Source: Bacteroidota bacterium
GTDB lineage: Bacteria; Bacteroidota; Bacteroidia; Cytophagales; Cyclobacteriaceae
Direction of reading: 5' to 3'
NCBI GenBank assembly: GCA_023417955.1
Contig: JAEZDW010000266.1
Location: 1-10,025, forward strand
DNA: 10,025 nt
The notes beneath the pieces are model-generated. The model was not told where the DNA came from. It saw only the letters and a list, made by a program, of their open reading frames with translations, and did no database searches. Positions 1 through 6,790 of the stretch are shown here, piece by piece (positions within the stretch are counted from its first letter, which is position 1; every line of letters begins with the position of its first letter). The translations under genes were made by a program, and so were the position numbers.

Positions 1-122
1 TCCATTAGGATGTACATCTTATTCATGGCGTAGGTAGGGCCATACTTTTCGATGTAGTAGCTGAGGGGTTTTCGCAGGCGGATCATTGCGATACCGCATT
101 CATGCAGAATCTGGTCACTCAT
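1..122 (-). CDS. purF: Amidophosphoribosyltransferase, N-terminal fragment (truncated by window edge)
   Basis: Only the first 40 codons and two further bases are present; the rest lies beyond base 1. The reading begins MSDQILHECGIAM and continues with RLRKPLSYYIEKYG and NKMYILM. This matches, from memory, the start of the Bacteroidota class II (Ntn-type) glutamine amidotransferase domain of PurF, which makes phosphoribosylamine from PRPP and glutamine in the first committed step of purine synthesis in the cytoplasm. Cys9 in the ECGIA motif would be the N-terminal nucleophile after removal of an eight-residue propeptide, as known for PurF of the Bacillus type. The ATG at 120-122 is preceded by AGGA with seven bases between, a passable ribosome binding site. 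It lies 63 nt downstream of nuoN on the same strand. An asparagine-synthase-like or other class II amidotransferase is possible but less likely given the residues after the Cys. Confidence 0.82.
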   Translation of the reverse strand, partial: MSDQILHECGIAMIRLRKPLSYYIEKYGPTYAMNKMYILM

Positions 123-185
123 GTTTGGTTCCTGGTTCGAACAGCTTCCGGCAACAGTACCGTGATTTTCCGAAAACTGTCAGCT
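123..185 (-). other. Spacer between nuoN and purF, no clear terminator
   Basis: These 63 bases carry no reading frame of note. On the minus strand there is a weak TTTT-CGG-AAAA hairpin of four A:T pairs, and a 5-bp ACAGT/ACTGT inverted repeat around it, but no GC-rich stem followed by a T run, so no intrinsic terminator is supported. TACTGTTG is one mismatch away from the Bacteroidota -7 element TAnnTTTG, with no matching TTTG at the right distance upstream. Read-through from nuoN into purF is therefore possible, and a weak purF promoter cannot be excluded. Confidence 0.5.
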
Positions 186-1661
186 CTAGTACGCAAAGGT
201 AATTTTATTAATCCATCCCATCAACAAACCTGGACTGAAGAACAGGAGGAGTACGAATAGAACCAAAATTGCGCCCAAAAAATTTTGTATAAACGATTTA
301 TTTGATGACCAACCGGTTGCCGCCGGACGAACGAACGCATAATACGGCAGGCGAAGGTAGTAGAAGAGCGAAACCACGGTGTTTAGTAATCCAAACACCA
401 GCACCCAAAGCAATACCGTTTTTCCGGACAGGGCGTATGCCTCCCACAATGCAGAGAAAATAAACACTTTTCCCGTAAAGCCGGCGGTAGGAGGCAGACC
501 TGTGAGACCAATCATGCCGACAAGTAGACAAAGTGATGACCAAACCGCGGCTTTTCCCGCGCCACTGTACTCCGCAATCGTTGTCGCTCCGTTTTCTTCA
601 AAGTACTGTAGTTTGATGAACACCAGGAAATTCAGAATCACGTATACCGCGGCATAAAATAGCATGTACTGAAAACCGCGTGCGTCAAACGTGACAAGTG
701 CCACGAGCAGGAAGGCCGACTGGGCAATGGAAGAGTACGCCATGAGTCGCTTTACGTTCTTTTGCCAGAGCGCCGAGAAGTTGCCTACCGTCAGCGTGGC
801 AAGGATTATGACAGAAAGGATAAGCTGCCAGTCGGGCTTTCCATGGAAATTCATGATCACCAAAAATCGCGTTAGTATACCCAGCCCGGCGAGTTTTGGT
901 ACTATCGAGAACAATGCAACGACTGGCATTGAGGCGGACTCGTACACGTCCGGAGCCCATGGATGCATGGGAACTGCAGCAATTTTATACAGGAAGCCGG
1001 CCAGTGCCAGTGTCGACGCCACCAGAATCAGAGTGTCGCCATGGTCGCTTATTCCCTGAAGAAATTCAATTGACGTGAATTGAACCGTACCGGTAATTCC
1101 ATAAAGAAATGAAAAGCCATACAACATCACAGCGGAGGCAGTTGAACCAAACACGAAATACTTAAAGCTTCCTTCAGTTGCCTTTTTCGTGAATGCGAAT
1201 CCTGTAAGAATGTAGGATGCGATGGAGATGATTTCAAGAGAAACAAACGCGATAACCAGGTTTTCACTCATTACGAGGAGTCGCGCACCAAGAATTACCG
1301 ACAAGATCATCGTATAGTATTCCGCGAGGCGTGGTTGCCGTCGCGTTGCTGTCATGCTCATGATGACGGTTAGCATTCCGGAAAAGTCGAACAGCAAATG
1401 CAAAAACTTTGCGAAGCCATCAGACCTGATCGATCCGCTGAAGTAAGTGTTGGGTTCGTTGTTCCACGATCCGAGATCAATGAACGCAGTTATTGCGAGG
1501 AAGATTAATGCAGCTGCGTGAAAAACAGTGGCGTGTTGCTTCCAAATCAGGCCGGCAATAATAATCATCAGAATACCAGCTAACAGCACAGCTTCGGAAG
1601 CCATGCCGGCCACACTCATTTGGATTGACTCGAGCGTATCCCGTAGCGGCTGGTTCACCAT
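186..1661 (-). CDS. nuoN: NADH-quinone oxidoreductase subunit N
   Basis: This 491-residue, highly hydrophobic protein is the antiporter-like subunit of complex I closest to the NuoH/J/K end of the membrane arm. It belongs to the proton-antiporter M family (ND2 in mitochondria). The charged residues of the proposed ion channel are all visible: Glu143 in SLEIISIASY, Lys226 in YKIAAVPMHPWAPDVYE, Lys256 in VPKLAG, and Lys398 in GFTGKVF, corresponding by motif to E. coli E133, K217, K247 and K395. The start ATG at 1659-1661 shares its A with the TGA stop of nuoM (TGATG), implying translational coupling. Met15 or Met20 are alternative starts, since the first 20 residues are less hydrophobic and not conserved as far as I can tell. 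It is the last nuo gene of the operon and ends in TAG. Confidence 0.96.
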   Translation of the reverse strand: MVNQPLRDTLESIQMSVAGMASEAVLLAGILMIIIAGLIWKQHATVFHAAALIFLAITAFIDLGSWNNEPNTYFSGSIRSDGFAKFLHLLFDFSGMLTVIMSMTATRRQPRLAEYYTMILSVILGARLLVMSENLVIAFVSLEIISIASYILTGFAFTKKATEGSFKYFVFGSTASAVMLYGFSFLYGITGTVQFTSIEFLQGISDHGDTLILVASTLALAGFLYKIAAVPMHPWAPDVYESASMPVVALFSIVPKLAGLGILTRFLVIMNFHGKPDWQLILSVIILATLTVGNFSALWQKNVKRLMAYSSIAQSAFLLVALVTFDARGFQYMLFYAAVYVILNFLVFIKLQYFEENGATTIAEYSGAGKAAVWSSLCLLVGMIGLTGLPPTAGFTGKVFIFSALWEAYALSGKTVLLWVLVFGLLNTVVSLFYYLRLPYYAFVRPAATGWSSNKSFIQNFLGAILVLFVLLLFFSPGLLMGWINKITFAY

Positions 1662-3274
1662 CAGGGTATCAGGTTTAGACTTCTACCGGTGACGAGTACC
1701 AGATCCGTGAGCGTCCGCGAGAACGGATCAAGATATCGGATCAACAATTGCGGAAAGATTCCAAAACAAAGTGTAGCGACGGAAAGGGGCACAAGCATCA
1801 ACCATTCGCGTCTGCCGAGATCGGTAAGCTGGCTTACATCCACCTGACCTTTGACATCAAGTGGACCGAAGAACATGCGTTGCAACGTCCACAGGTAGTA
1901 GGCCGCTCCAAGCACCAGCCCACCCGTTGCAATGATAGCAAGGCTTTCGTGTAGTAATCCGTTGGACGAGGGTGCCTTGAACGCCCCAAGGAAAACGAGA
2001 ATCTCTGCCATAAATCCCGAAAACCCGGGAAGCCCCATAGAAGCGAAGAAAGCAACCAATACAAACGCTGTATAGGATTTCATCTTCGCGGACAAACCGG
2101 AATAGTATGCGATTGTTCTGTTATGCGTGCGATCGTAAAGTACTCCGGCAATGAGGAAGAGCATCGCGGAGATCAAACCGTGGCTTATCATTTGGAAGAC
2201 TGCACCTGTTACGCCTTCCGGAGTAAGCGAAGCAAGACCAAGTAAAACGAAGCCCATGTGCGACACCGAGGAATAGGCGATCAGTCGCTTGAGGTCTTTG
2301 CTTGCCATTGCATTGAGTCCTCCGTAAATTATGGATACCACGCCGACAACGGCAACAAACGTACTGAAGTGCATCGCGGCTTCAGGGAAAATCGGGAATG
2401 CGATGCGTGCGAGACCATAGCCACCGATCTTTAGCAGTATCGCTGCGAGGATCACTGACACAGGTGTGGGTGCTTCAACGTGCGCATCGGGTAGCCACGT
2501 ATGCAAAGGGACCGCAGGAAGTTTGATGGCGAAACCGAGAAACAGAAAGAGAAACGCCCACTGTCTCGCATTAAACCAACCAATTTGCCAGCTGTTATTT
2601 GGGTCAAGTATCGCATTTGAAATAAAATGCGACGGCTCGGCCATGTTCAACATATTGAAACTGTGTACCAGGACGTTCGTGCCGGAAGGTTCACTCACAG
2701 AAAGGTACAACGCGATCATCACGATAAGTATCAACACCGATCCTAACAAGGTGTAGAGGAAAAATTTGATCGATGCGTACTCACGACGTGCGCCGCCCCA
2801 GATCGCGATGAGGAAGAACATGGGCAGGAGCATGAACTCGAAGCAGAGGTAGAAGAGTAGCATATCGAGCGCCGTGAACGTTCCGATTATAGCCGCGTTC
2901 AGAACAAGCATCAGGATGAAATAACCTTTGACACTTGTCCTGATGGTCCACGATGAGATTGTCGAAAGAAGAAGTACAAAAACAGAAAGACCTACCAGGG
3001 GGAAGCTCAGGCCATCGACGGCAACAAAGTACTCTGCCTTTAATACGCCCCACGTCCCCAGATCAAGAGTTATCCAGGGCTTTTGTTCAACAAATTGAAA
3101 GGCCTCGCCGGGAGTGTAAAGCGTAAGTGCGTAAATGAACAGGGATACTTGAAGCCCGTTAACAACTAACGTGAGGTAGCGAAACGGAGACTCGAATTTT
3201 GAAGGAATCAGGATGGCTGCTATAGCCGCTACGAGAGGCGTGAAGATAAGTAAGGAGATCAGATAATGCTGCAT
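1661..3274 (-). CDS. nuoM: NADH-quinone oxidoreductase subunit M
   Basis: A 537-residue polytopic protein, the middle antiporter-like subunit of the complex I membrane arm (ND4 homologue). Family landmarks are intact: Glu146 in CFEFMLLPMFFLIAIWGG, Lys251 and His258 in IKLPAVPLHTWLPDAHVEAP, Lys282 in LLKIGGYGLAR, and Glu424 in GFMAEILVFLG, which correspond by motif to E. coli E144, K234, K265 and E407. The broken-helix segment SHGLISAMLFLIAGVLYDR is also typical. Length is slightly above the E. coli protein because of a longer loop at about residues 194-232 (SEPSGTN to NNSWQIG). The start MQHYLISLLIFTPL goes straight into the first membrane helix. The gene begins 33 nt after the nuoL stop and overlaps nuoN by one base. 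Confidence 0.97.
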   Translation of the reverse strand: MQHYLISLLIFTPLVAAIAAILIPSKFESPFRYLTLVVNGLQVSLFIYALTLYTPGEAFQFVEQKPWITLDLGTWGVLKAEYFVAVDGLSFPLVGLSVFVLLLSTISSWTIRTSVKGYFILMLVLNAAIIGTFTALDMLLFYLCFEFMLLPMFFLIAIWGGARREYASIKFFLYTLLGSVLILIVMIALYLSVSEPSGTNVLVHSFNMLNMAEPSHFISNAILDPNNSWQIGWFNARQWAFLFLFLGFAIKLPAVPLHTWLPDAHVEAPTPVSVILAAILLKIGGYGLARIAFPIFPEAAMHFSTFVAVVGVVSIIYGGLNAMASKDLKRLIAYSSVSHMGFVLLGLASLTPEGVTGAVFQMISHGLISAMLFLIAGVLYDRTHNRTIAYYSGLSAKMKSYTAFVLVAFFASMGLPGFSGFMAEILVFLGAFKAPSSNGLLHESLAIIATGGLVLGAAYYLWTLQRMFFGPLDVKGQVDVSQLTDLGRREWLMLVPLSVATLCFGIFPQLLIRYLDPFSRTLTDLVLVTGRSLNLIP

Positions 3275-3307
3275 TTACTTATTGCGTCAGAAGCGGTTGA
3301 AGGGTTC

Positions 3308-5230
3308 CTAAATAAGCGACCAAATTAGAAAAATAATAACAGTAAAGAGGGCCCAAAAGATATAAAGCTGAATTTTTCCGCCGATGAACGAACGCGCAAT
3401 AGAGCCTGTGAAACGCGAAAGCGAAGCGACACCGTTTACGATACCGTCTATGATAAAGCTATCGAACCATCCGACGAGATGAGCGGTGATCACTTGAGTG
3501 TAGGCGATCCCGTGAAGGAACCGGTCAATCACTTTTCGGTCTGTCGACTCTGCCACACGTGCCAGCACCAGAACCGGGTTAACGAAAGCCCATTGGTAAA
3601 ACCGGTTAATATAAAACGTTTCATAAAGGGACCGCGAATGTATGTTCCTTCCGCTACTGAAGAACAGGATAGCAAGTCCAAGAGCTGCCAAAACCCAAAG
3701 CGTAGAAACAATAATGAAAGTGGTTGAACTTTCGTGTGCAGGGGCATAAAACCATCCATCCGGGTGGAAAGGGTTTATGGAAATAATGGGCCACAACGAC
3801 GCAACTGCGAGTAACGCAACGGGTGCACGCATTACGGGAGGCGGCTCCGAGACAGGGAGGAATCGGGTTGCAGATTCCTGCCCGAAAAAGACTTTGTAAA
3901 TAAGCCTGAACACATAAGCGACAGTCAGGAAGGAAACGATAAACGCCAGCGCAAATACGATCCACCTGCCGCTAAGCGTGTCGCCTCTCCAAAGATTAAT
4001 TGATGAAAGAATCGCTTCCTTCGAAAGAAATCCCGAGAGCAGGGGAAGTCCAGCCAACGATGCGCCGCTAACGATGGTTGCGAAAAAGGTGAACGGAAGT
4101 TTCTTCCGGAGGCCGCCGAGGTTTCTTATATCCTGTACATCGAAATGAACACTCGACTGACGTTGGGCCTGATGCAGGACATGGATAATCGATCCTGCGC
4201 ACAGAAAGAGGCACGCTTTGAAGAAAGCATGTGCGAAAAGATGAAGCATCGCAGCACCTGGCGCACCTGCCCCTACGGCGGTGACCATAAGCCCGAGTTG
4301 TGATATGGTAGAGTAGGCGAGAATCTTTTTTATGTCATTCTGTACGAGTGCGGCACCTGCACCAAGAACAGCGGTGATGATTCCCGTTACAGCAACAACA
4401 GCCAGTGCCTCTGGAGAAAAAAGGAAGAAGACGCGTGCCAGCAGGTAGACGCCTGCGGCAACCATTGTAGCCGCGTGAATGAGTGCGCTTACGGGAGTAG
4501 GACCCTCCATAGCATCAGGGAGCCACGTAAATAACGGGAACTGCGCGGACTTGCCCATAACCCCTGCAAGGATGCAAAGACCTGCGAATACGCTCCACGA
4601 AATGTTGGATTCAGCGAGGGAGCTAACCGACAGGGTATCGGCAGTTCGCCATATGATCAATATCGCAATGATGAAGCCAATGTCGCCGATTCTGTTGAGC
4701 AGAAATGCTTTTGTCGCCGCCGATGCCGCCGATGGTTTGTGACGCCAATGACCTATGAGCATATACGATGAAAAACCTACCAGTTCCCAGAAGACGAAGA
4801 TCAGAAGAAGGTTGTCGGCAAGCACGACACCTTGCATAGCAAATGTAAAAAGACCGAGCATACCGAAGTAACGCTTTTCGCCGGGGTCCCCTGCCATATA
4901 TCCGGTACTGAAGAGATGTACCAGAAAGGAAATGAGTGTGACCACGAGCATCATCACCGCTGCATTGTTGTCGAGATTTATTCCAACCTGAAATTCCAGA
5001 TTGCCTATGTTGAACCAGTTTACGTGAGCTTCATAGTTCGGTCCGGTCCACGCTTCTGAGAAAATCAGAACAGAGCCAATGCATGAAAGCAAAAGAAGGA
5101 AAGGTGCCAGCAGCCCCATGATCCATGAATAGCGTTCTGAGAACAGCAGACTCAGCAGAAACGAAACCAACGGTAGTCCTACACACACCGCAAGGCTGAT
5201 TTCAAACAGTGGGGAGTACGGCGTTTGCAT
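3308..5230 (-). CDS. nuoL: NADH-quinone oxidoreductase subunit L
   Basis: At 640 residues this is a full-length NuoL (ND5 homologue), the distal antiporter-like subunit of complex I. Channel residues are present: Glu149 in FWELVGFSSYMLIG, Lys227 in GKSAQFPLFTWLPDAMEGP, His252 in LIHAATMVAAGVYL, His330 and His334 with Lys338 in LFAHAFFKACLF, and Lys404 in GFLSKEAIL. The C-terminal part (about 540-640) contains the amphipathic lateral helix region (RFLHGIAYTQVITAHLVGWF to SLSRFTGSIARS) and a last membrane helix, QLYIFWALFTVIIFLIW, which together run along the arm in known structures. The presence of this extension separates NuoL from related Mrp or hydrogenase subunits. It starts 8 nt after nuoK. 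The stop is TAG. Confidence 0.97.
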   Translation of the reverse strand: MQTPYSPLFEISLAVCVGLPLVSFLLSLLFSERYSWIMGLLAPFLLLLSCIGSVLIFSEAWTGPNYEAHVNWFNIGNLEFQVGINLDNNAAVMMLVVTLISFLVHLFSTGYMAGDPGEKRYFGMLGLFTFAMQGVVLADNLLLIFVFWELVGFSSYMLIGHWRHKPSAASAATKAFLLNRIGDIGFIIAILIIWRTADTLSVSSLAESNISWSVFAGLCILAGVMGKSAQFPLFTWLPDAMEGPTPVSALIHAATMVAAGVYLLARVFFLFSPEALAVVAVTGIITAVLGAGAALVQNDIKKILAYSTISQLGLMVTAVGAGAPGAAMLHLFAHAFFKACLFLCAGSIIHVLHQAQRQSSVHFDVQDIRNLGGLRKKLPFTFFATIVSGASLAGLPLLSGFLSKEAILSSINLWRGDTLSGRWIVFALAFIVSFLTVAYVFRLIYKVFFGQESATRFLPVSEPPPVMRAPVALLAVASLWPIISINPFHPDGWFYAPAHESSTTFIIVSTLWVLAALGLAILFFSSGRNIHSRSLYETFYINRFYQWAFVNPVLVLARVAESTDRKVIDRFLHGIAYTQVITAHLVGWFDSFIIDGIVNGVASLSRFTGSIARSFIGGKIQLYIFWALFTVIIFLIWSLI

Positions 5231-5238
5231 CTGGCGGT

Positions 5239-5547
5239 TTATTTTTCTTTTAGTTCGTCGACCTGATCTGTGACAGCGGTCAGGTAGTTACGGTAAACGC
5301 TCAAAATGATGGCAAGTCCTACCGCGGCCTCACATACGGCGACTACAATCACAAACAGTGCGAATACCTGGCCATCAAGCTTGTCGGCATATATACGGTT
5401 AAAGGCAACGAGGTTGATATTGGAAGCGTTGAGCATCAGCTCAATTCCAAGCAGCACCATGATATTGTTTCGTTTTGTAATAACAACCCCGAGGCCGGTT
5501 GAGAACAACAAGGCCGCCAGTAGAAGCATGAGGTTTAGCGACATCAT
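5239..5547 (-). CDS. nuoK: NADH-quinone oxidoreductase subunit K
   Basis: A 102-residue, three-helix membrane subunit of complex I (ND4L homologue), which relays charge between the quinone chamber and the antiporter-like subunits. The two essential membrane glutamates are seen: Glu36 in LLGIELMLNASNINL and Glu73 in VCEAAVGLAIILSVYR, matching E. coli E36 and E72. The start is ATGATG; the first ATG overlaps the nuoJ stop by four bases (ATGA), while the second ATG at 5542-5544 would give a one-base overlap and is equally plausible. The C-terminal TDQVDELKEK is a short charged cytoplasmic tail, slightly different from the enterobacterial one. Stop TAA, 8 nt before nuoL. Confidence 0.97.
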   Translation of the reverse strand: MMSLNLMLLLAALLFSTGLGVVITKRNNIMVLLGIELMLNASNINLVAFNRIYADKLDGQVFALFVIVVAVCEAAVGLAIILSVYRNYLTAVTDQVDELKEK

Positions 5548-6053
5548 TTGGCGCCGTCAGGTTTATGTGAAGCGATTACTGCAGCACCAATGAGTGCAAT
5601 CAGCAGCAAGAGCCCGGACACCTCAAATACGAGCACATAATCGGTAAGAAAAGAAACACCAATCGCTGATATGTTTTGAGGAGTTTCTTCGGGCATCTTC
5701 GATGCGGAAAGGGAGAAGCCTGAGATAAGCTTCGTCATCACACCAAAGAGACACACTGATATCAAAATGCCACTAAATATGTTTGTATGACCAACGCGCA
5801 AAGGCTGGTTTGATAACCGTGCTGTAAGCATGATGCCGAAAATGATGACAACCAGAACACCCCCGGCGTAAACAAGTATCTGCGTAACCGCTACAAACTC
5901 GGCAAACATCACAACATAAAGGGCGGCCACAGACAAAAGGCAGACGATCAGGAGCAAGGCCGCGTACATTACGTTCCGGCTTAACAATACACCGATTGCC
6001 GACAGTGCGGCAAGCGCGATGAAAAAGTAAAGCGTTATCAGATATAGGCTCAT
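5544..6053 (-). CDS. nuoJ: NADH-quinone oxidoreductase subunit J
   Basis: A 169-residue protein with five predicted membrane helices, the ND6-like subunit of complex I. The family signature in the third helix is clear: VAVTQILVYAGGVLVVIIFGIML, with Tyr62 and the glycine pair where known structures show the pi-bulge whose rearrangement is linked to coupling. The last helix (SGLLLLIALIGAAVIA) is also typical. A polar loop at about 113-133 (SLSASKMPEETPQNISAIG) faces the outside by topology. The gene shares ATGA with the end of nuoI (4-nt overlap) and again with nuoK, so nuoI-nuoJ-nuoK are likely translationally coupled. Confidence 0.96.
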   Translation of the reverse strand: MSLYLITLYFFIALAALSAIGVLLSRNVMYAALLLIVCLLSVAALYVVMFAEFVAVTQILVYAGGVLVVIIFGIMLTARLSNQPLRVGHTNIFSGILISVCLFGVMTKLISGFSLSASKMPEETPQNISAIGVSFLTDYVLVFEVSGLLLLIALIGAAVIASHKPDGAK

Positions 6054-6733
6054 GATGACGGAGGTCCGGGCGGTTTGATTTTTGGCTTGAAGACGGGTTT
6101 CGCCCCGGCGGGTCGCGGTGGCGTCGGCTTGCTTTCACCAGTTTCAGCGGCAGGAGCCGGCTTTGTCTGCTGTTTCGCCTTCTGAAATGCCTCGAACTCA
6201 GCTTTCTTTTCAGAAATCTCCGTTTCCGTCATTTCGGCAAATGCAAAGTTATGTTCCATCATGTCGAATACGCTGAAGTCATAAACTTTTGTCATCGTAA
6301 GGCATTCCGTTGGGCATACCGTTGTACAAAGTCCGCAGAAGCAGCACTTGCCCATATCAATGTCAAATTTTGCGGCGTAAATCCGCTTGGACGTCCCGTC
6401 AGAAGTTTTGCCGATTTCAGCGACCGCCCTTACGGGTTCTATAGTGATGCAGTCGACCGGACAGATTTTCGCGCACTTGTCGCAAACGATACAGTCGTCA
6501 ATTTCATTATGAAGCCGGTACCTTCCATTATCCGGTATGGGCTGCATTTCGTGGGGATAACGGACTGTATTAATACCCTCGGTCTTATTGAAATAGTTGG
6601 ATTCGGAAATCAGAACAGGTTGGCGACTCTTGAATGCGGAAAACAGGTGTCGAAGGGTGATCTTCAAACCAATCCATAACGATTTAGTCGCTATTCCGAT
6701 GTTATGCCAGTATGTAAACCCTTTTCCTTCCAT
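6050..6733 (-). CDS. nuoI: NADH-quinone oxidoreductase subunit I, 2x[4Fe-4S], with proline/lysine-rich tail
   Basis: A 227-residue iron-sulfur subunit (TYKY homologue) that carries clusters N6a and N6b and hands electrons to the final cluster near the quinone. Two complete ferredoxin motifs are present: Cys81, 84, 87 and 91 followed by Pro92, and Cys130, 133, 136 and 140 followed by Pro141. The N-terminus (YWHNIGIATKSLWIGLKITLRHLF) is the amphipathic helix that lies on the membrane beside NuoH. After about residue 172 the conserved fold ends; a charged helix (EISEKKAEFEAFQKAKQQ) leads into a low-complexity tail of Pro, Lys and Ala to residue 227, absent from E. coli NuoI. The gene is separated from nuoH by the inserted histidine kinase, starts 57 nt after its stop, and overlaps nuoJ by 4 nt. 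The ATG start has no strong Shine-Dalgarno. Confidence 0.97.
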   Translation of the reverse strand: MEGKGFTYWHNIGIATKSLWIGLKITLRHLFSAFKSRQPVLISESNYFNKTEGINTVRYPHEMQPIPDNGRYRLHNEIDDCIVCDKCAKICPVDCITIEPVRAVAEIGKTSDGTSKRIYAAKFDIDMGKCCFCGLCTTVCPTECLTMTKVYDFSVFDMMEHNFAFAEMTETEISEKKAEFEAFQKAKQQTKPAPAAETGESKPTPPRPAGAKPVFKPKIKPPGPPSS

Positions 6734-6744
6734 TCTTGGCTGAA

Positions 6745-6774
6745 CAAAAATAGGACAGAAAAGGATCAGCGAAA
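6745..6774 (-). promoter_or_regulatory. Possible Bacteroidota-type promoter upstream of nuoI
   Basis: In the 57-nt spacer between the kinase stop and nuoI, the minus strand reads TATTTTTG at 6745-6752, an exact fit to the Bacteroidota -7 consensus TAnnTTTG. TTTC lies 18 nt upstream at 6771-6774, three of four bases of the -33 TTTG. A start site a few bases downstream would leave a leader of only about 5-8 nt before the nuoI ATG at 6733, which argues for caution. If real, it would allow nuoI-N expression independent of the kinase. A T-rich spacer could produce this motif by chance. Confidence 0.25.
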
Positions 6775-6790
6775 GCCTTTACAACTAAAA

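Noticed and set aside
6251..6679. Plus-strand open frame of 142 codons opposite nuoI
   Set aside because: It lies entirely within a well-conserved nuoI, encodes no recognisable motif and has no ribosome binding site; it is a shadow frame. The same applies to the plus-strand frames at 7379-7798 and 691-1059.
6739..6771. GCTGA/TCAGC inverted repeat as a terminator after the kinase
   Set aside because: Only five base pairs around a loop of more than 20 nt and no following T run; it does not look like an intrinsic terminator.
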